A stretch of 64,000 nucleotides of DNA from Aurifilum marmelostoma (lineage: Eukaryota; Ascomycota; Sordariomycetes; Diaporthales; Cryphonectriaceae), in NCBI GenBank assembly GCA_027559495.1, contig JAMXSV010000003.1, positions 2,604,001-2,668,000 of the forward strand, read 5' to 3'. A program made the position numbers and the translations under genes. Numbering within the stretch: the first letter of the stretch is position 1; each line of letters opens with the position of its first letter. Below are positions 47,958 through 59,049 of this stretch, piece after piece. The notes beneath the pieces are model-generated. The model searched no databases and was not told where the DNA came from. It was given only the letters and a program-made list of their open reading frames with translations.

Positions 47958-48448
47958 CGTCGTGATTTGTCTGGTGCGTTCTGGGCGTTGGCGGGTGGAA
48001 AGAGGCACGAGAGACACCAGGAAAAGTTCCCAAATAATCTGGAGCAAATGCAGAACAAAATGTATGCAAGGATTAGAATATTGCCAAAGGCGGTCAGCAG
48101 CAGCCGATGGAGACGATGATAAGATAAGCAATGCGCCCCTGCCATTCAGAGCCTGTGGCCACTGGCCGCCGCGCTACGTAACGGCCACCCCTGCCTGGCT
48201 GCTGGGCGTCTGCGCGTGCACACGGCAACCTGGAAGCTTGGTGCGCTTTAGTGGGAGAAGGCTGAAGCCCGGAACTTCTACTACTGTGACACCACCATCA
48301 CCACTCGACAGCTCATCTGAACCCAATCCTCGCAAACAGACAATCCCACCACAAAACCCACCCACTTCCGCAGGACTATAAAGCAGCTGCGCCATACCAG
48401 ACCAGACACGAACCTCCCAAGACACCAGACCAACGTCACAAAGACTCA
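47958..48448. promoter_or_regulatory. Bidirectional promoter sof1 / rpn6
   Basis: A 491-bp head-to-head spacer between a ribosome-biogenesis gene and a proteasome gene. I do not see the yeast Rpn4 PACE element (GGTGGCAAA) or a clear RRPE. Shared control is possible but undemonstrated. Confidence 0.45.
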
Positions 48449-49903
48449 ATGGCGCAAGGAGAATCGGAGAGGGTGCGCGAGGCGCAGAAGGCCGCTCCTA
48501 CAGATCCCAAGAAGGCAGAGCAGATCTACAAGGACATCATCTCCAAGCCCCCCTCGGTCACCTCTGAGGCTGCGATACGAGAATATGAGACTGCATTGAT
48601 CAGCTTGGGAGAGCTCTACCGGAGCCAAAAGTCAGTCTTGTCCCTGGGCTCGAGGTCTCGGTGTCGTCCATCTACATACACAACTACTTGCTACCTGCAC
48701 ATGCTGACCAATACAACAACAGAAACACACAGGACCTGGTTGAGCTCGTCACCAAGAGCCGCACCGTCCTGTCTTCATTTGCCAAGGCGAAGACCGCGAA
48801 GCTTGGTAAGGAACCTCCACGCCTAAAACCTCACACCTCGCTTTGTGCTGCTGTTTTCTGTTTGTCTATTACTGACGGCGTCCCGCCTCTCATTAGTCCG
48901 ACAGCTCCTCGACCTCTTCCACGACATCCCCAACACCACCGAAATCCAGATCTCCACTACCAAATCATGTATAGATTGGGCTACGTCGGAGCGCCGAGGC
49001 TTTCTCCGGCAGAACCTCGAGACCCGCCTGGTCGGCCTGTACATGGCTAAGCAGTCTTACTATGACGCCTTGACTCTCATCAACGGGCTCCTCCGCGAGC
49101 TCAAGCGTCTAGACGATAAGCTTGTCCTCGTCGAGGTCCAGCTCCTCGAGTCGCGCGTCTACCACGCCCTGGGCAATATCCCAAAGGCACGGGCGGCGCT
49201 CACCAGCGCGCGCACCTCCGCCGCCTCCGTCTACACTCCGCCTTTCCTCCAGGCGAACCTGGACATGCAGGCTGGCATGCTTCACGCTGAGGATAAGGAC
49301 TTCAACACGGCATACAGCTACTTTATCGAAGCGCTGGACGGATACTCGCAGCTGGACGAGACAGCCAAGGCCACGGCGGCGCTGCAGTACATGCTGCTGT
49401 GCAAGGTGATGCTGAACCAGGTTGACGACGTCAACACGCTCATGACCTCCAAGCAGGCGACAAAGTACGCCTCCAAGTCCCTCGAGGCCATGAAGGCCAT
49501 CGCCCGTGCACACTCCAACCGGTCACTCGACGAATACGAGAGTGTGCTGGGCTCCTACCAGCGCGAGCTGGGCAGCGACGCCTTCATCCGCGGCCACCTG
49601 CGGCGCCTGTACGATGCCATGCTCGAGCAGAACCTCATCAAGGTCATCGAGCCCTTTTCCCGTGTCGAGATCGACCACGTCGCCAAGATGGTCAAGCTCA
49701 GCCCTGTCCAGGTCGAGGAGAAACTGTCACAGATGATTCTGGACAAGGTCATCATTGGTGTCTTGGACCAAGGCGCGGGATGCCTCAACATCTTTGACGA
49801 GACTCACAGGGACGAGGCGTATGATTCCGCTCTGGCGACCATCGACAAGCTGAGCAATGTGGTCGATGTACTCTACACGAACCAGGCATCCATGCTCGAA
49901 TAA
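48449..49903 (+). CDS. rpn6: 26S proteasome lid subunit Rpn6 (PSMD11)
   Basis: Predicted 423-aa lid subunit that clamps the 19S particle to the 20S core. Exons 48449-48630, 48723-48805 and 48897-49903; the frame closes. It has N-terminal TPR-like helical repeats (..AEQIYKDIISKPP.., ..LETRLVGLYMAKQSYYDAL.., ..LLESRVYHALGNIPKARAALT..) and a C-terminal PCI domain from about residue 230 (..FIRGHLRRLYDAMLEQNLIKVIEPFSRVEIDHVAKM..). It ends with ..VVDVLYTNQASMLE. Length matches human PSMD11 (422 aa). Divergent with sof1. Confidence 0.97.
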
Positions 49904-50301
49904 AGGTGGTACGGTGAAGTGGGCTGGAGGGGCGCGATTGTAATTCTAGCATGCTATAGATGACGGCGATCACCAGAGGCCGCATGATGAGGAATAAATT
50001 CGGAATCGGGCGGCAATCGATTGTCCAAGTCCACTGACTGGTCTCGTCTCTTCTCATTCTCTGCGGTAAAAGCAGATTTTGGAACTGTTATGTAATACCT
50101 TGACGCCGGGAATTTCATGTCATACAATCTGGGTGAACGGAACCGACCGACCCGGGTATCCTGTATTGCATAGAAAGAAAAAGAAGAAAAAAAACCAAGA
50201 AAACAAACATCCCCAGCCGAGCCTGTCGTAGGTCTATGTAAACGTCACACATGCTCATAATCAAGTTGTACAATGCGAATACATGGAAAGCAACAGATTC
50301 C
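49904..50301. other. Spacer between convergent genes
   Basis: About 0.4 kb of 3' UTR sequence for rpn6 (+) and the AT-hook gene (-), with an A-rich run near 50175-50205. No gene. Confidence 0.6.
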
Positions 50302-53300
50302 TCACCGCCGTTTCGGCACGAGCCCAAGACGACGTCTCTTCTCTCCTACAACCAGCGCAAAAAGTCTTTTGGCGAGTACATCCTCCGGCCATCCGCCGAC
50401 CGCCTTCTTGAAAGCATCAACAACATCCAGATGCCACTGCTCTAGTATCATCGAGTCGCCCTGCCATGCGACCTGCTTGCCAACGAGGGAGCTAGACGGT
50501 TGTCTCCTTGAGCTCGTCATCGTGATGTTGCCATGCCATTTTTCAAACCCAGCAGGGTCACGTCTGTATTGTTGCAAGAAGTTGTCGAGGAGAACCCAGT
50601 GCTTCCTAGACCAATGGGTCTGCGAGAGCGAAAGGTCAAATTCTTGACGCAGTTTCTCCGCTGTTTCGACCTGCTTTTGCTGTACTGGAGCATCATCCAT
50701 CAGGGACTTGGACGAGGGCACTTGGTTCTCCTTGCCCGCAAGCTGTGGTGGAGCAGATGCTGCTAGTGGGCCATCGGCGGAAGCAAGTGAGGTCTTGTTC
50801 TGTGGAGCGATAAGCGCCGTCAATGGTACCGACGTGGACGTGGTGCTGCTGGTAAACTCGACCACCCGCCCAGCCGGCTTCGGCTTCAAAGGAGAGCGCA
50901 AGCATGATTTGGACGGCGAAGCTTCTGGATCAGGAAGCGGCCGGAGACCAGGGGCCTCGAAGCTTGAGGACTCGAGATTCTCTGGGGTGCCGGGTTGTGG
51001 AGGACTTTCAGGTGCATTCGAGGATTGAGGCTGCTCCGTTGGCGGTCGAGATGAGACCGACCATGATTCGAACAAGTTCGCATCGTTTTGTCTCTTCCGA
51101 GGCGTAGATTCCGCCTGCTGGGCTTGGCTTCGGTCAGCAGCCTCAGGCTCGTTTGCAGACCCTCCGTGCGCTGTTGACTCTCTTGTGCTTTCCTGACTAG
51201 CTTCGCCTGCCGGCGAAGGTAGCGCGTCGCTTGTCAACACCGGGAGATCCTGCAGCGCCGGATCCTGAAGCCGGGTAGTCACCTCTGGTGATGCAATGTG
51301 GACCAGCTTGGTAGCAGGCTCCTGCGCTGTGGACTTGGCTAGTGATGCTTCTTTAGCCCGCCGTTGCCGTTCCATGAAATTTGGGGACGAGGAAAAGAAG
51401 TCGGAGAGATCCACCCTTCTCGACTGCCTCTGACTTTCGGGCGTTGGGTTTTTGGCTGACGACCGTGTGGAGGATCTGCTGTGAAGGTCGACGAGTGAAT
51501 ACTCCTCAAGATTCTCGGGTGTGGCCTGATGGACACTGCGTCCAGGTCTGAAAGCGGGGCTTCTCCCAGAGCGCGAGTTGTTGAAGGAAGTAATACTCTG
51601 CGTACCCCAGTCGATGGACAGCTCGTCCTTCTTGAAAGAACTGATCGTGTCGTCTGGCGGCATCAAAGCCTGAGGCGAAGAAGCAGTCCTGTTCGCCTCG
51701 ATAGCCCATATATCATCTTCATCTTCTTCAGAGCCCTGATCATCAAAACGTGCATCTTCAAGCTGGGTCTCGTCTGCTTCCACGTGCGCACCGTCCTCTT
51801 CAGAGCCAGCTTTGCCATCGTTTGAACGCTGTTGTATTCTCTGTGCCGATATTGGATACACTGCTTGTTGTTGGTCGGGTAGCAGCTCGTCCGAATCGTA
51901 ATCACCAGCCAACTCATCTGTCTCGTCGTCATACACACCATCGGATGCATTAATGATGTCTGGTTGTCGGCCCCGCTCTCGAATCTCTGGGGCGCTGTCG
52001 ATGTCCGGAGCAATAGCAGTCGGTGCCCTCCCCAGGGCCACAGGACGGCTGCGCATAGCGGATGGTAGACTAGGTGCGCGATGCCTCCCCTGGCCATCGC
52101 CATTGATCCCGAGGCGGCCAGTCCTGTTACTATGCGCACTTCCCTCGCGCGATGCTTCCCTAATGCGATTCATAAAGGTGGAACCGCGGCTGTTCTCAGT
52201 ACCCCTGTCCGTAGTCGGAGATGATGGCCCGAAAGGATCGTCAAGAGCTTGAGAAGTGTTGACGCGCGGCGACGAAAAGAGCTGTGCTCCCTGCGTAAGT
52301 AGGTTCCGGATCTGACTTAGAGGCGCAAAGTTCGTCGTCCATGGCTTTGGAGGCGACTGAGTGGGACGTGCGAATACGTGCGGCGCTGGTTGTGAAGGAG
52401 CGTTCTGAGGTACGACACTTGGAAAAGGATTATTTTGTAGAGCCTCATTGACAGCCGCGCCATCCAGTGGGCTGGAGTTCCTCATAGAACCCTTGAAGGG
52501 GCTACCAAGAACACTGTCGCGGGCGGATGGAGAAGGTGGATCGGACAGTATATTCTGCAAAGTCCTTCCGATACGCACCACAGGAGACAGAGTCGGTCGG
52601 GGCCCAGTCAAGTGAGAAGACTGCAGCCCCGCCGGATATGTATGTTGCTCTTGCACCTTCTCGATACGAATGTCCGGCCCCCGAGCTGCTGGGCTATCCG
52701 AGCTGGGCCGAAGAGGAAGCGTCGGTCGTTGATCATCCTCGACGTAACTTGTGATCTCGGGAGGCGACGAGCCCACGTCTTCAGGAGCGAGAGGAGCAGT
52801 ATGTCTCGGGTCTTCATGGGACGCAATTTGGCCCGCTGGAGGGCTTTGATTACTCGAAGATGTCGTTTCGTCTGGAGTTAACAAGCGGTTGGAATCTGAA
52901 CGAGACCGTAGGGAACGGGGTGGCGAACTCCTCTGTATCATCTGTCCAGACACTCGGATCGATTGAACAGAGCGAGAGGCAGATTCCTGGGAAATAGTTG
53001 CATTGTCATCCGTCTGTGTGCGGTCGGATCGGGAGGGCGTGGATTGGACACTGCGGGGCCGAGTGGTGGCGGCCTGATCACCCAGAGAACCAGACAGATG
53101 GTCATAGTCAGCGGTTAATGCGTTCCTTTTGACCGCTGGCGCAGTCCAATTCATTTGATCGCCGTTGGGGTCTCCGAACGGCTGCCGTTGTTCATCTCGC
53201 GACAATTCAGCAGCTGCAAGGACCTCTTCAGGAATGTCGGAGAACGAGTCTTCTTCATCATCAGCACCCAGGCTGTTTGCATCTGAGCGTGGATTATCTG

Positions 53301-55023
53301 CGCCGTCGTTCTGCAGGTGCACCGGTCGGGGCGAAGAATTACGCGGTCCAATGTCTGCAGCTGATCCAGGGGCTGACTCGGTTCTTCCTGGGCTTCGAGA
53401 CGAATACCGCGCCGATTGATGTGCTGGTGACTCAGACACCCGAGAATTGTCTCGTGGCGGCGAAGTCGTGGTCTGTAGCCTCTCAGGCTCGTCATCAGCA
53501 GGCGTGTTACCTCTAGACACCAGCACGTCCACTTCGTCCTCGTCACTTTCAGCCATCTCCCGCCTCAAAGAGTCTAGTGTTCTGTTGATGAAAAAGCTTG
53601 TAGTCTCGCCTATCTCGGGTGGGTCTGACTGAGCCATGCTCCTGTCTGCTCGGAACGAGGGCATTGTTTCAATCCCAATCATAGTGAAGGTGTCCGGGTC
53701 CACTGTCTGATCTTGGGCATCCTCGACCTCAGAAAGCTGCTCGTTGTGCTGAGATTCCGCGTCGCTTCTGTCGGCATGCTCCATCAGTGGTGCATAATCG
53801 TCCGACTCGCCAGTCAGCGGTCCTTGATCTTTCAACTCGGTGGGATCGTGCTCAGCCTCTAATGATTTATCGCTGAGTTCGTAGATCGCATCGCCTCTGT
53901 CATCGTCATCGTATTCTGCCATGGGAGGATAGTCATCCGACTCGCCCGGCAGAGGTCCCTGGTCTTCCAACTCGGTTTGCTGGTCGCTCTGCAAGACATG
54001 GTCGGGCTCAGAGAAGCCCATGGTCTCCTGACCCGCTGCTGAAGTTGAACCCCGCCGCTTGGGCAGTGGTGTGTCTGACATTCCGCCCATCCAGATATCT
54101 TCCTCATTCGCTTGATCACCATCCCCAGCAACATCAACTGAGTTTGGGTCGGGCGCTTCACCGCCACCCTCTGGCGCATCCGGACTCCGAGAGACATGCG
54201 CACGATCGACCGCGGGCTGAACATCGACATGGCTGGCGGTAGCGAGGCGCTCTATATCATCTGGACCAAGTGATGCACGGCCTCTACGGCCTTTCTTCCT
54301 GGGCAACGTCTGAGCCAGACTGGGATCATCGTGCTCTTCCAAAGTCCCATCGGGGGATTTGCGCTTGGGCGGTCTCCCTCTCCTCCTGGGAGTTGGACGA
54401 TCTGCGGTCGCGGGGGTCTCGGACTGCAGGACGTCACTGCTCGGTACCGGCGTCCCTTTTGTCTTCCTGCTCCGCCCGATCGCTGGCGTTGCTCGTTGCT
54501 TTTTCTTCTTGGTAGAGGCGGCGGCAGGTGTGCCTGGCCTGCCAGAAGAACGTCGACGGCGCTTTGGGGTGGATGCGGCCTCATCATCCGTCAGGCCTCG
54601 CAGGGGAACGGTAGTGGTAGTGGTCCTGACGCCGCGACGGTTTGGGCTGGGCTGTGCAGAGGGGGACCCGAAGAGGCGCCGCCTGACACTGGCCCCTACC
54701 GGAGCTTTGGCTATGGGGTTGCCGTCCGGCCCCGCCTCGACAGTGACGTATATCGTCTGGGGAGTGATCTCATTCCCAACATCGAGGGCGAACATGCGCT
54801 TCCTGGGCGAGGTACCAGGCATGGCCGAGAAGCGAGAGGAGGCGGTACTCTGCAGGAAGCGGCGGGCGGTGGATGGCGGGGCGAGGATAGAGGTGTTGTT
54901 GTTGTTGTTGTTGTCGTCGCCATCAGCCTCGTCAGCCAGAGGATCGGGAGAGGAGGGGTACTCGATCTCGATACCCGACATCTCGGCGAAATCGCGATGG
55001 GACCGCCGGCGATGATTCGACAT
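50302..55023 (-). CDS. Large AT-hook protein, mostly disordered
   Basis: An uninterrupted 1573-aa reading frame. An AT-hook core (RRRGRPPKRK, RGRP at about 215-218) lies in a basic region with neighbouring GRP/RGR patches (about 155-260), implying minor-groove DNA binding and a nuclear location. The N-terminal 90 residues contain a conserved-looking segment (..SPRKRMFALDVGNE..QTIYVTVE..). The long middle (about 260-1400) is acidic and Ser/Pro/Asp-rich, with a near-duplicate block ..DQGPLPGESDDY../..DQGPLTGESDDY... The last ~110 residues look folded (..WSRKHWVLLDNFLQQYRRDP.. and ..ILEQWHLDVVDAFKKAVGGWPED..). Fungal relatives are usually labelled only AT DNA-binding protein. Possible chromatin or chromosome-segregation role; not established. 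Coding is certain from length and absence of stops. Confidence 0.9.
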   Translation of the reverse strand: MSNHRRRSHRDFAEMSGIEIEYPSSPDPLADEADGDDNNNNNNTSILAPPSTARRFLQSTASSRFSAMPGTSPRKRMFALDVGNEITPQTIYVTVEAGPDGNPIAKAPVGASVRRRLFGSPSAQPSPNRRGVRTTTTTVPLRGLTDDEAASTPKRRRRSSGRPGTPAAASTKKKKQRATPAIGRSRKTKGTPVPSSDVLQSETPATADRPTPRRRGRPPKRKSPDGTLEEHDDPSLAQTLPRKKGRRGRASLGPDDIERLATASHVDVQPAVDRAHVSRSPDAPEGGGEAPDPNSVDVAGDGDQANEEDIWMGGMSDTPLPKRRGSTSAAGQETMGFSEPDHVLQSDQQTELEDQGPLPGESDDYPPMAEYDDDDRGDAIYELSDKSLEAEHDPTELKDQGPLTGESDDYAPLMEHADRSDAESQHNEQLSEVEDAQDQTVDPDTFTMIGIETMPSFRADRSMAQSDPPEIGETTSFFINRTLDSLRREMAESDEDEVDVLVSRGNTPADDEPERLQTTTSPPRDNSRVSESPAHQSARYSSRSPGRTESAPGSAADIGPRNSSPRPVHLQNDGADNPRSDANSLGADDEEDSFSDIPEEVLAAAELSRDEQRQPFGDPNGDQMNWTAPAVKRNALTADYDHLSGSLGDQAATTRPRSVQSTPSRSDRTQTDDNATISQESASRSVQSIRVSGQMIQRSSPPRSLRSRSDSNRLLTPDETTSSSNQSPPAGQIASHEDPRHTAPLAPEDVGSSPPEITSYVEDDQRPTLPLRPSSDSPAARGPDIRIEKVQEQHTYPAGLQSSHLTGPRPTLSPVVRIGRTLQNILSDPPSPSARDSVLGSPFKGSMRNSSPLDGAAVNEALQNNPFPSVVPQNAPSQPAPHVFARPTQSPPKPWTTNFAPLSQIRNLLTQGAQLFSSPRVNTSQALDDPFGPSSPTTDRGTENSRGSTFMNRIREASREGSAHSNRTGRLGINGDGQGRHRAPSLPSAMRSRPVALGRAPTAIAPDIDSAPEIRERGRQPDIINASDGVYDDETDELAGDYDSDELLPDQQQAVYPISAQRIQQRSNDGKAGSEEDGAHVEADETQLEDARFDDQGSEEDEDDIWAIEANRTASSPQALMPPDDTISSFKKDELSIDWGTQSITSFNNSRSGRSPAFRPGRSVHQATPENLEEYSLVDLHSRSSTRSSAKNPTPESQRQSRRVDLSDFFSSSPNFMERQRRAKEASLAKSTAQEPATKLVHIASPEVTTRLQDPALQDLPVLTSDALPSPAGEASQESTRESTAHGGSANEPEAADRSQAQQAESTPRKRQNDANLFESWSVSSRPPTEQPQSSNAPESPPQPGTPENLESSSFEAPGLRPLPDPEASPSKSCLRSPLKPKPAGRVVEFTSSTTSTSVPLTALIAPQNKTSLASADGPLAASAPPQLAGKENQVPSSKSLMDDAPVQQKQVETAEKLRQEFDLSLSQTHWSRKHWVLLDNFLQQYRRDPAGFEKWHGNITMTSSRRQPSSSLVGKQVAWQGDSMILEQWHLDVVDAFKKAVGGWPEDVLAKRLFALVVGEKRRRLGLVPKRR
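53793..53975 (-). repeat. Imperfect internal duplication in AT-hook gene
   Basis: Two ~48-nt segments ending at about 53840 and 53975, 135 nt apart and in frame, encode DQGPL-x-GESDDY-x-P. Substitutions are mostly third-position, suggesting purifying selection since duplication. Confidence 0.7.
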
Positions 55024-57936
55024 GCAATGTGCATTGAGATGGGCGCGAGGCGTGGTGGTAACGGCTGGTCACTCGGTCGGGCAGGAGGCTGCAACACATG
55101 AAAGGGGTGGGAAGTTGAGCGTGCTGTCGTCTGTGTTGTCTCTAATATAGTGATATCTTGTTGAAAACAAAGGGGAACAGAAAAAGCAAGTGGGAGGTGA
55201 CTGCGCGCGTGTTACAGCCAGGCCAGGCCAGGCAGCGCGTGTGGGTGTCAAGGCGTGTCTGCAGTGTGTCGTGTCATGCAGCAGCAGATGGAGTGCGCTG
55301 GAACTGTGCTTCATGCTGCCCACCAGGATGTTTACCCAGTGGGTCAGGTTTGTTTTTACCCGTTGATGGGAGAACCCACTAACCCAGGTTAGACCAAGCT
55401 AAGAACAGCCCTTAGCCCACTGGACCCTGCCACAATTCTACAGTACCCAAAGGTGGGGCTCCACACGCCTGGCACTGAAAGCTTACAGTGGATTTCTCTA
55501 CCTCTCTCTGTAAGACGTGCAATGCAGATGGTTGCTTATAGTCACCAATATGGAATGAAGTTGACAATTCATGGTTGATGTTCCAATCCACACCAGCCAT
55601 GTCAAAGCCGTCTAATGGAGCATCAAATAAAATCAAACCTTGTATCTTTTATGAGATACAAAGTCTGTTCTAATTCAAGCAGATCAATGCCAATATGTGA
55701 ACATAGCTGTGGCGTGTCTTGGTGAATTGACTTCCATATTTTCAACATTTTACTCTGGTGTCTAAACAAACTTCGTGGCATCTTTTGGTTTCTCAAGCGC
55801 TACAGCCAGTCACAAGAACAAATGGCTCCTTTCACAAAAAATCCTCCGTGTACCCTGCTGGTACCCGTCTTTCCATGGAAGGAGACAAGACCTGGTGGTG
55901 TCTGGAAATGTCATCTCAACAAAGAGTGAGATGTTGTGTCTTGACGGCGGAACCATGTCTGGCATCTCGGCAACATTATCATCCACTGCTTCTCAAGTAC
56001 TGACTGCTGCCTTCACCACCATTGCAGACGCACAAAAACAGAGTCAATATTTCGTCTGGACTGCTTTGCGGGAGGTCTGGACCAGTCTCCGCATCCAGCA
56101 CTGCATCCTGAGCTTCCTGTGTCGGACAGAATGAGCAGAGCAACGACTGAGAAATTGTACATCGTTCGTCATGGCACGAGGATGGTGAGCTTCAGAAATG
56201 GCTAGACTCAACGTCCAGGGTCATGGATGCCTTCGTCGATCCCCTCATGTGGCTCAACAGCAACGCACCTCCTCTCGAAGGCCGTTCTGTATTCGTTGCT
56301 GCATTTGGCTAGTAGCAGGCCATCCTTTTTCTTAGAGTTCCTTATCCTCATGATGTTACAGACGGGTGGGTAGCCCTTCGGCGACTTGACTGGCTTTCCC
56401 CATGGGCTGGTATGTGATACTGATACGGACAACGGGCGGAGAGTACGTTCTCCGAGCCATGCGTCTATTATATCTAAGCAGAGATACCTCTCTTCATGTC
56501 TGAGGATGGCCGTTGCGATCCCTGGTCCGCTGCTGGAGACGCTGATGAAGCGTTCTGAACGGTTCCAGAAGGACAATGGGGATATACACTCTCAGTCAGA
56601 CTTTCTTGGGCTCCCAAGCTGCTCTGCCGACGTCAAATCAACTCGGAAAGCAATATTCAGCGCGTCTTGGTGGTCTGCCCGAGGCTATCACCGAACAACA
56701 CCGAAACCGCTGCTTCAGGTCTGTGGCCATGGTGGCTGTGGTAAAAGACCTCGCCAACCATAAGCCCAACAGAGAGGAGCCATATACTGTCTGTGTTCCG
56801 AGACCACTCGAGTTTGCCTTGCGGAGACCCGAGGCTCAATGGCGCGCTCGTTGACGCTAGGCAGACAATAGTTCTGAGAAATTACATCTTGACGATGATG
56901 ATATGCCATGGGACCTTTTCCCGCCCTGCAAGACGACTTGTCATTGAGACAATTTTGTTTCCGTATGAGACAAGGCACGGCTGGTCAGAAAAGAGAGGAT
57001 TCACTCGTTCACGGCATCGGCTGACTGAGGACTCAGTTCGAGGAGCCGGCCGAAAACGAGTGGACCCAGCACCAGGGCTATTCACCTATCCTCGGCATCG
57101 GGACCACGAGGGGCTCAGTGCAAAGCAACAGACCGATCATGAGTGAAATCTGCTGCACCAAAATTTTGAGTGTCCAAGTCGACTCGCTCCTCGGGCAAGG
57201 GTGGTTTGACTCTCCTCAGTTGTACCATAGTAGAGATAGAATCCACCTGTTCTCGGCGTGAGAATTTGGGGAGGTCCGTTCGGGTAGCCGACCGATTTTA
57301 GGTGGGGCCCTACTGCTCACGGTACAGTAGGGCAATGACCGCTTACAGTACTCACTGAGGTACTGTAAGGACTTATATTAGTCAACTTCTGGATTATGAA
57401 TTGCATATTACAGAAAGAAATCCGGGACGAGTATTTCTCCAACCCGTCTCACTTCCCCCCCCTCCCCCAACTTCTCGTGGAGAGATTCCAATTGTCCTGG
57501 GCTACACCCCATGATGCGCCTTTCCAGGACAATGACGTGATATCTAGGGCCAGTATAGCCCAAGTATGTGTGGCTAATCCGCAACATCCAGAAGCCGTTT
57601 CGATCAGTAATATAACATTGCTTTGAAATCATGACCGCATTTCCAACACAACTTCTCCTCAGCATCTTCAACCAACACCTTCACTTTATAACACAGTATA
57701 TAGTAGACGTGGATTATCAGCAATAACACGTCTGTCGTGAACATATCCTCAACTCCGCATCAGCACACTTATAGGAAGAAGGGGGGAAAACAACAACAAG
57801 ACAATACGAGCATTTCAATAAATCATCTCAGCTTCCTCCATCGTGTGTGCAGAGTGTCATTGATTATCACTACAAGTACTCGAAATCTTCTTTGAATCCC
57901 AGATCATCACGTTTATTGCTACCTACGCATACAGCC
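55024..57936. other. 2.9-kb gene-free or decayed region
   Basis: Upstream of the AT-hook gene (-) and of the AsaB-like gene (+). No complete gene could be assembled. Several frames look somewhat protein-like but are broken: 55775-56134 (+), a short frame at 56131-56205 with LYIVRHG, an overlapping shifted frame to about 56311, and 56208-56576 (-). These may be relics of one or more genes or chance. Confidence 0.4.
56131..56311 (+). pseudogene. Possible histidine-phosphatase-like fragment
   Basis: The frame beginning MSRATTEKLYIVRHGTRM has the hxxRHG core typical of phosphoglycerate-mutase/histidine phosphatases at the expected N-terminal position, but stops after about 25 codons. An overlapping frame continues for about 45 protein-like codons (..GELQKWLDSTSRVMDAFVDPL..) before another stop. 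No downstream catalytic His or family segment was found. A tentative relic; chance similarity is quite possible. Confidence 0.2.
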
Positions 57937-58791
57937 ATGGCCATCGCATCTACCATAGTCCCACGCGGCCCAGTCGTCGCCAAGCTGAACTACTACATCC
58001 CTCCCGCGAACGGTGAGAAGCCCTTCAACCACGTCGACACTCCTCCCGAGGGCCTTCCCGTCCGCAACTTTGAAGCCGTGTCCGTCGACACCCCAATCCA
58101 CGACATCCGCGGCCACGAGTCCGACTACAACCTAGACAGAGACGCCTTCGCCGTCATCCGTGGCGTCCCCGAGTCCAAGGAAAGAGACTTTGTCGACGAC
58201 GAGTCCATCCAGGCCAACTACTACCCGGAAGTCGAGGATCTCCTGCTCAAGAACATTCCAGGCGCCAACAAGGTCGTCATCTTTGACCACACTGTCCGAC
58301 GGGCTGATCCCAACGCCAGTCGCGGCCCCGTCACTCGCACCCACATCGACCAGACCTCCACCTCGGCCGCCATGCGCGTGCGGAGACATCTTGGTGACGA
58401 CGCCGAGAGGCTCCTAAAGGGGCGGTACCGCATCATCAACGTCTGGCGGCCGCTCAACAAGAAACCCGTCGAGTCCTTCCCCCTGGCCTTTGCATCCTCC
58501 AACACCGTCGACGACGCCGATATCATCCCCGTAGAGCACAGGTACGCCAATGGTTACAACGGCTATACTGCTGCCATCAGGTACAACGGTGACCAGCAGT
58601 GGCACTACCTTAGTGGTATGACCGGCGATGAGCGTTTGCTGCTCGAGTGCTTTGATAGTGAGGCCTTGAAGGCGGGCTCCGGTGTTGAGGGCGGCAGACT
58701 GGCGCACTCAGCTTTTGAGGATCCTCGAACGCATCCTGACGCAGAGGGCCGCGAAAGTATCGAGGTGAGAACTCTCGTCTTCGGTCCGTAA
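57937..58791 (+). CDS. AsaB/GA4-desaturase (CmcJ)-like oxygenase-fold protein
   Basis: Single-exon 284-aa protein of the fungal AsaB/gibberellin GA4 desaturase/CmcJ-like group (2-oxoglutarate/Fe-type fold, often annotated as 7-alpha-cephem methoxylase P8-related). Start ATG is in a strong GCCATGG context after an AT-rich leader; an in-frame upstream extension to 57847 is less convincing. Motifs: LNYYIPPANGEKPF near the N-terminus, GHESDYNLDRDAF, VVIFDHTVR followed by RTHIDQTS (candidate Fe ligands H136 and D138), RYRIINVWRPL, and ..RYNGDQQWHYLSGMT.. then ECFDS, the family's C-terminal signature, ending in RTLVFGP. Cytosolic by sequence. It is not in an evident secondary-metabolite cluster here, so the substrate is unknown. 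Confidence 0.9.
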   Translation: MAIASTIVPRGPVVAKLNYYIPPANGEKPFNHVDTPPEGLPVRNFEAVSVDTPIHDIRGHESDYNLDRDAFAVIRGVPESKERDFVDDESIQANYYPEVEDLLLKNIPGANKVVIFDHTVRRADPNASRGPVTRTHIDQTSTSAAMRVRRHLGDDAERLLKGRYRIINVWRPLNKKPVESFPLAFASSNTVDDADIIPVEHRYANGYNGYTAAIRYNGDQQWHYLSGMTGDERLLLECFDSEALKAGSGVEGGRLAHSAFEDPRTHPDAEGRESIEVRTLVFGP

Positions 58792-59049
58792 TAGCTGCCT
58801 GCGATGACTAGCCTTTTATTTTCCTTCCCCGTACGTATGGAACAATGATTAATACAGCGGAAAAGAGCATGTGATGGCAGATGTTGTTGGCTGTTTCTTT
58901 TTGGGTACATTCAATCTCTTGATTTTCCTATTTCGTATAAAAAATATTCGTCTGAGTATGCCTCTTTGTTGGGATCAGGTAATTAATAAATAAGATAACA
59001 ATCTTGGACAAAAGATCCCACTTCTCATTGTGTCAAAATCTTCACGTAA

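Noticed and set aside
54331..55101. 256- and 218-codon plus-strand frames
   Set aside because: Antisense of the AT-hook gene's N-terminus; no independent features.
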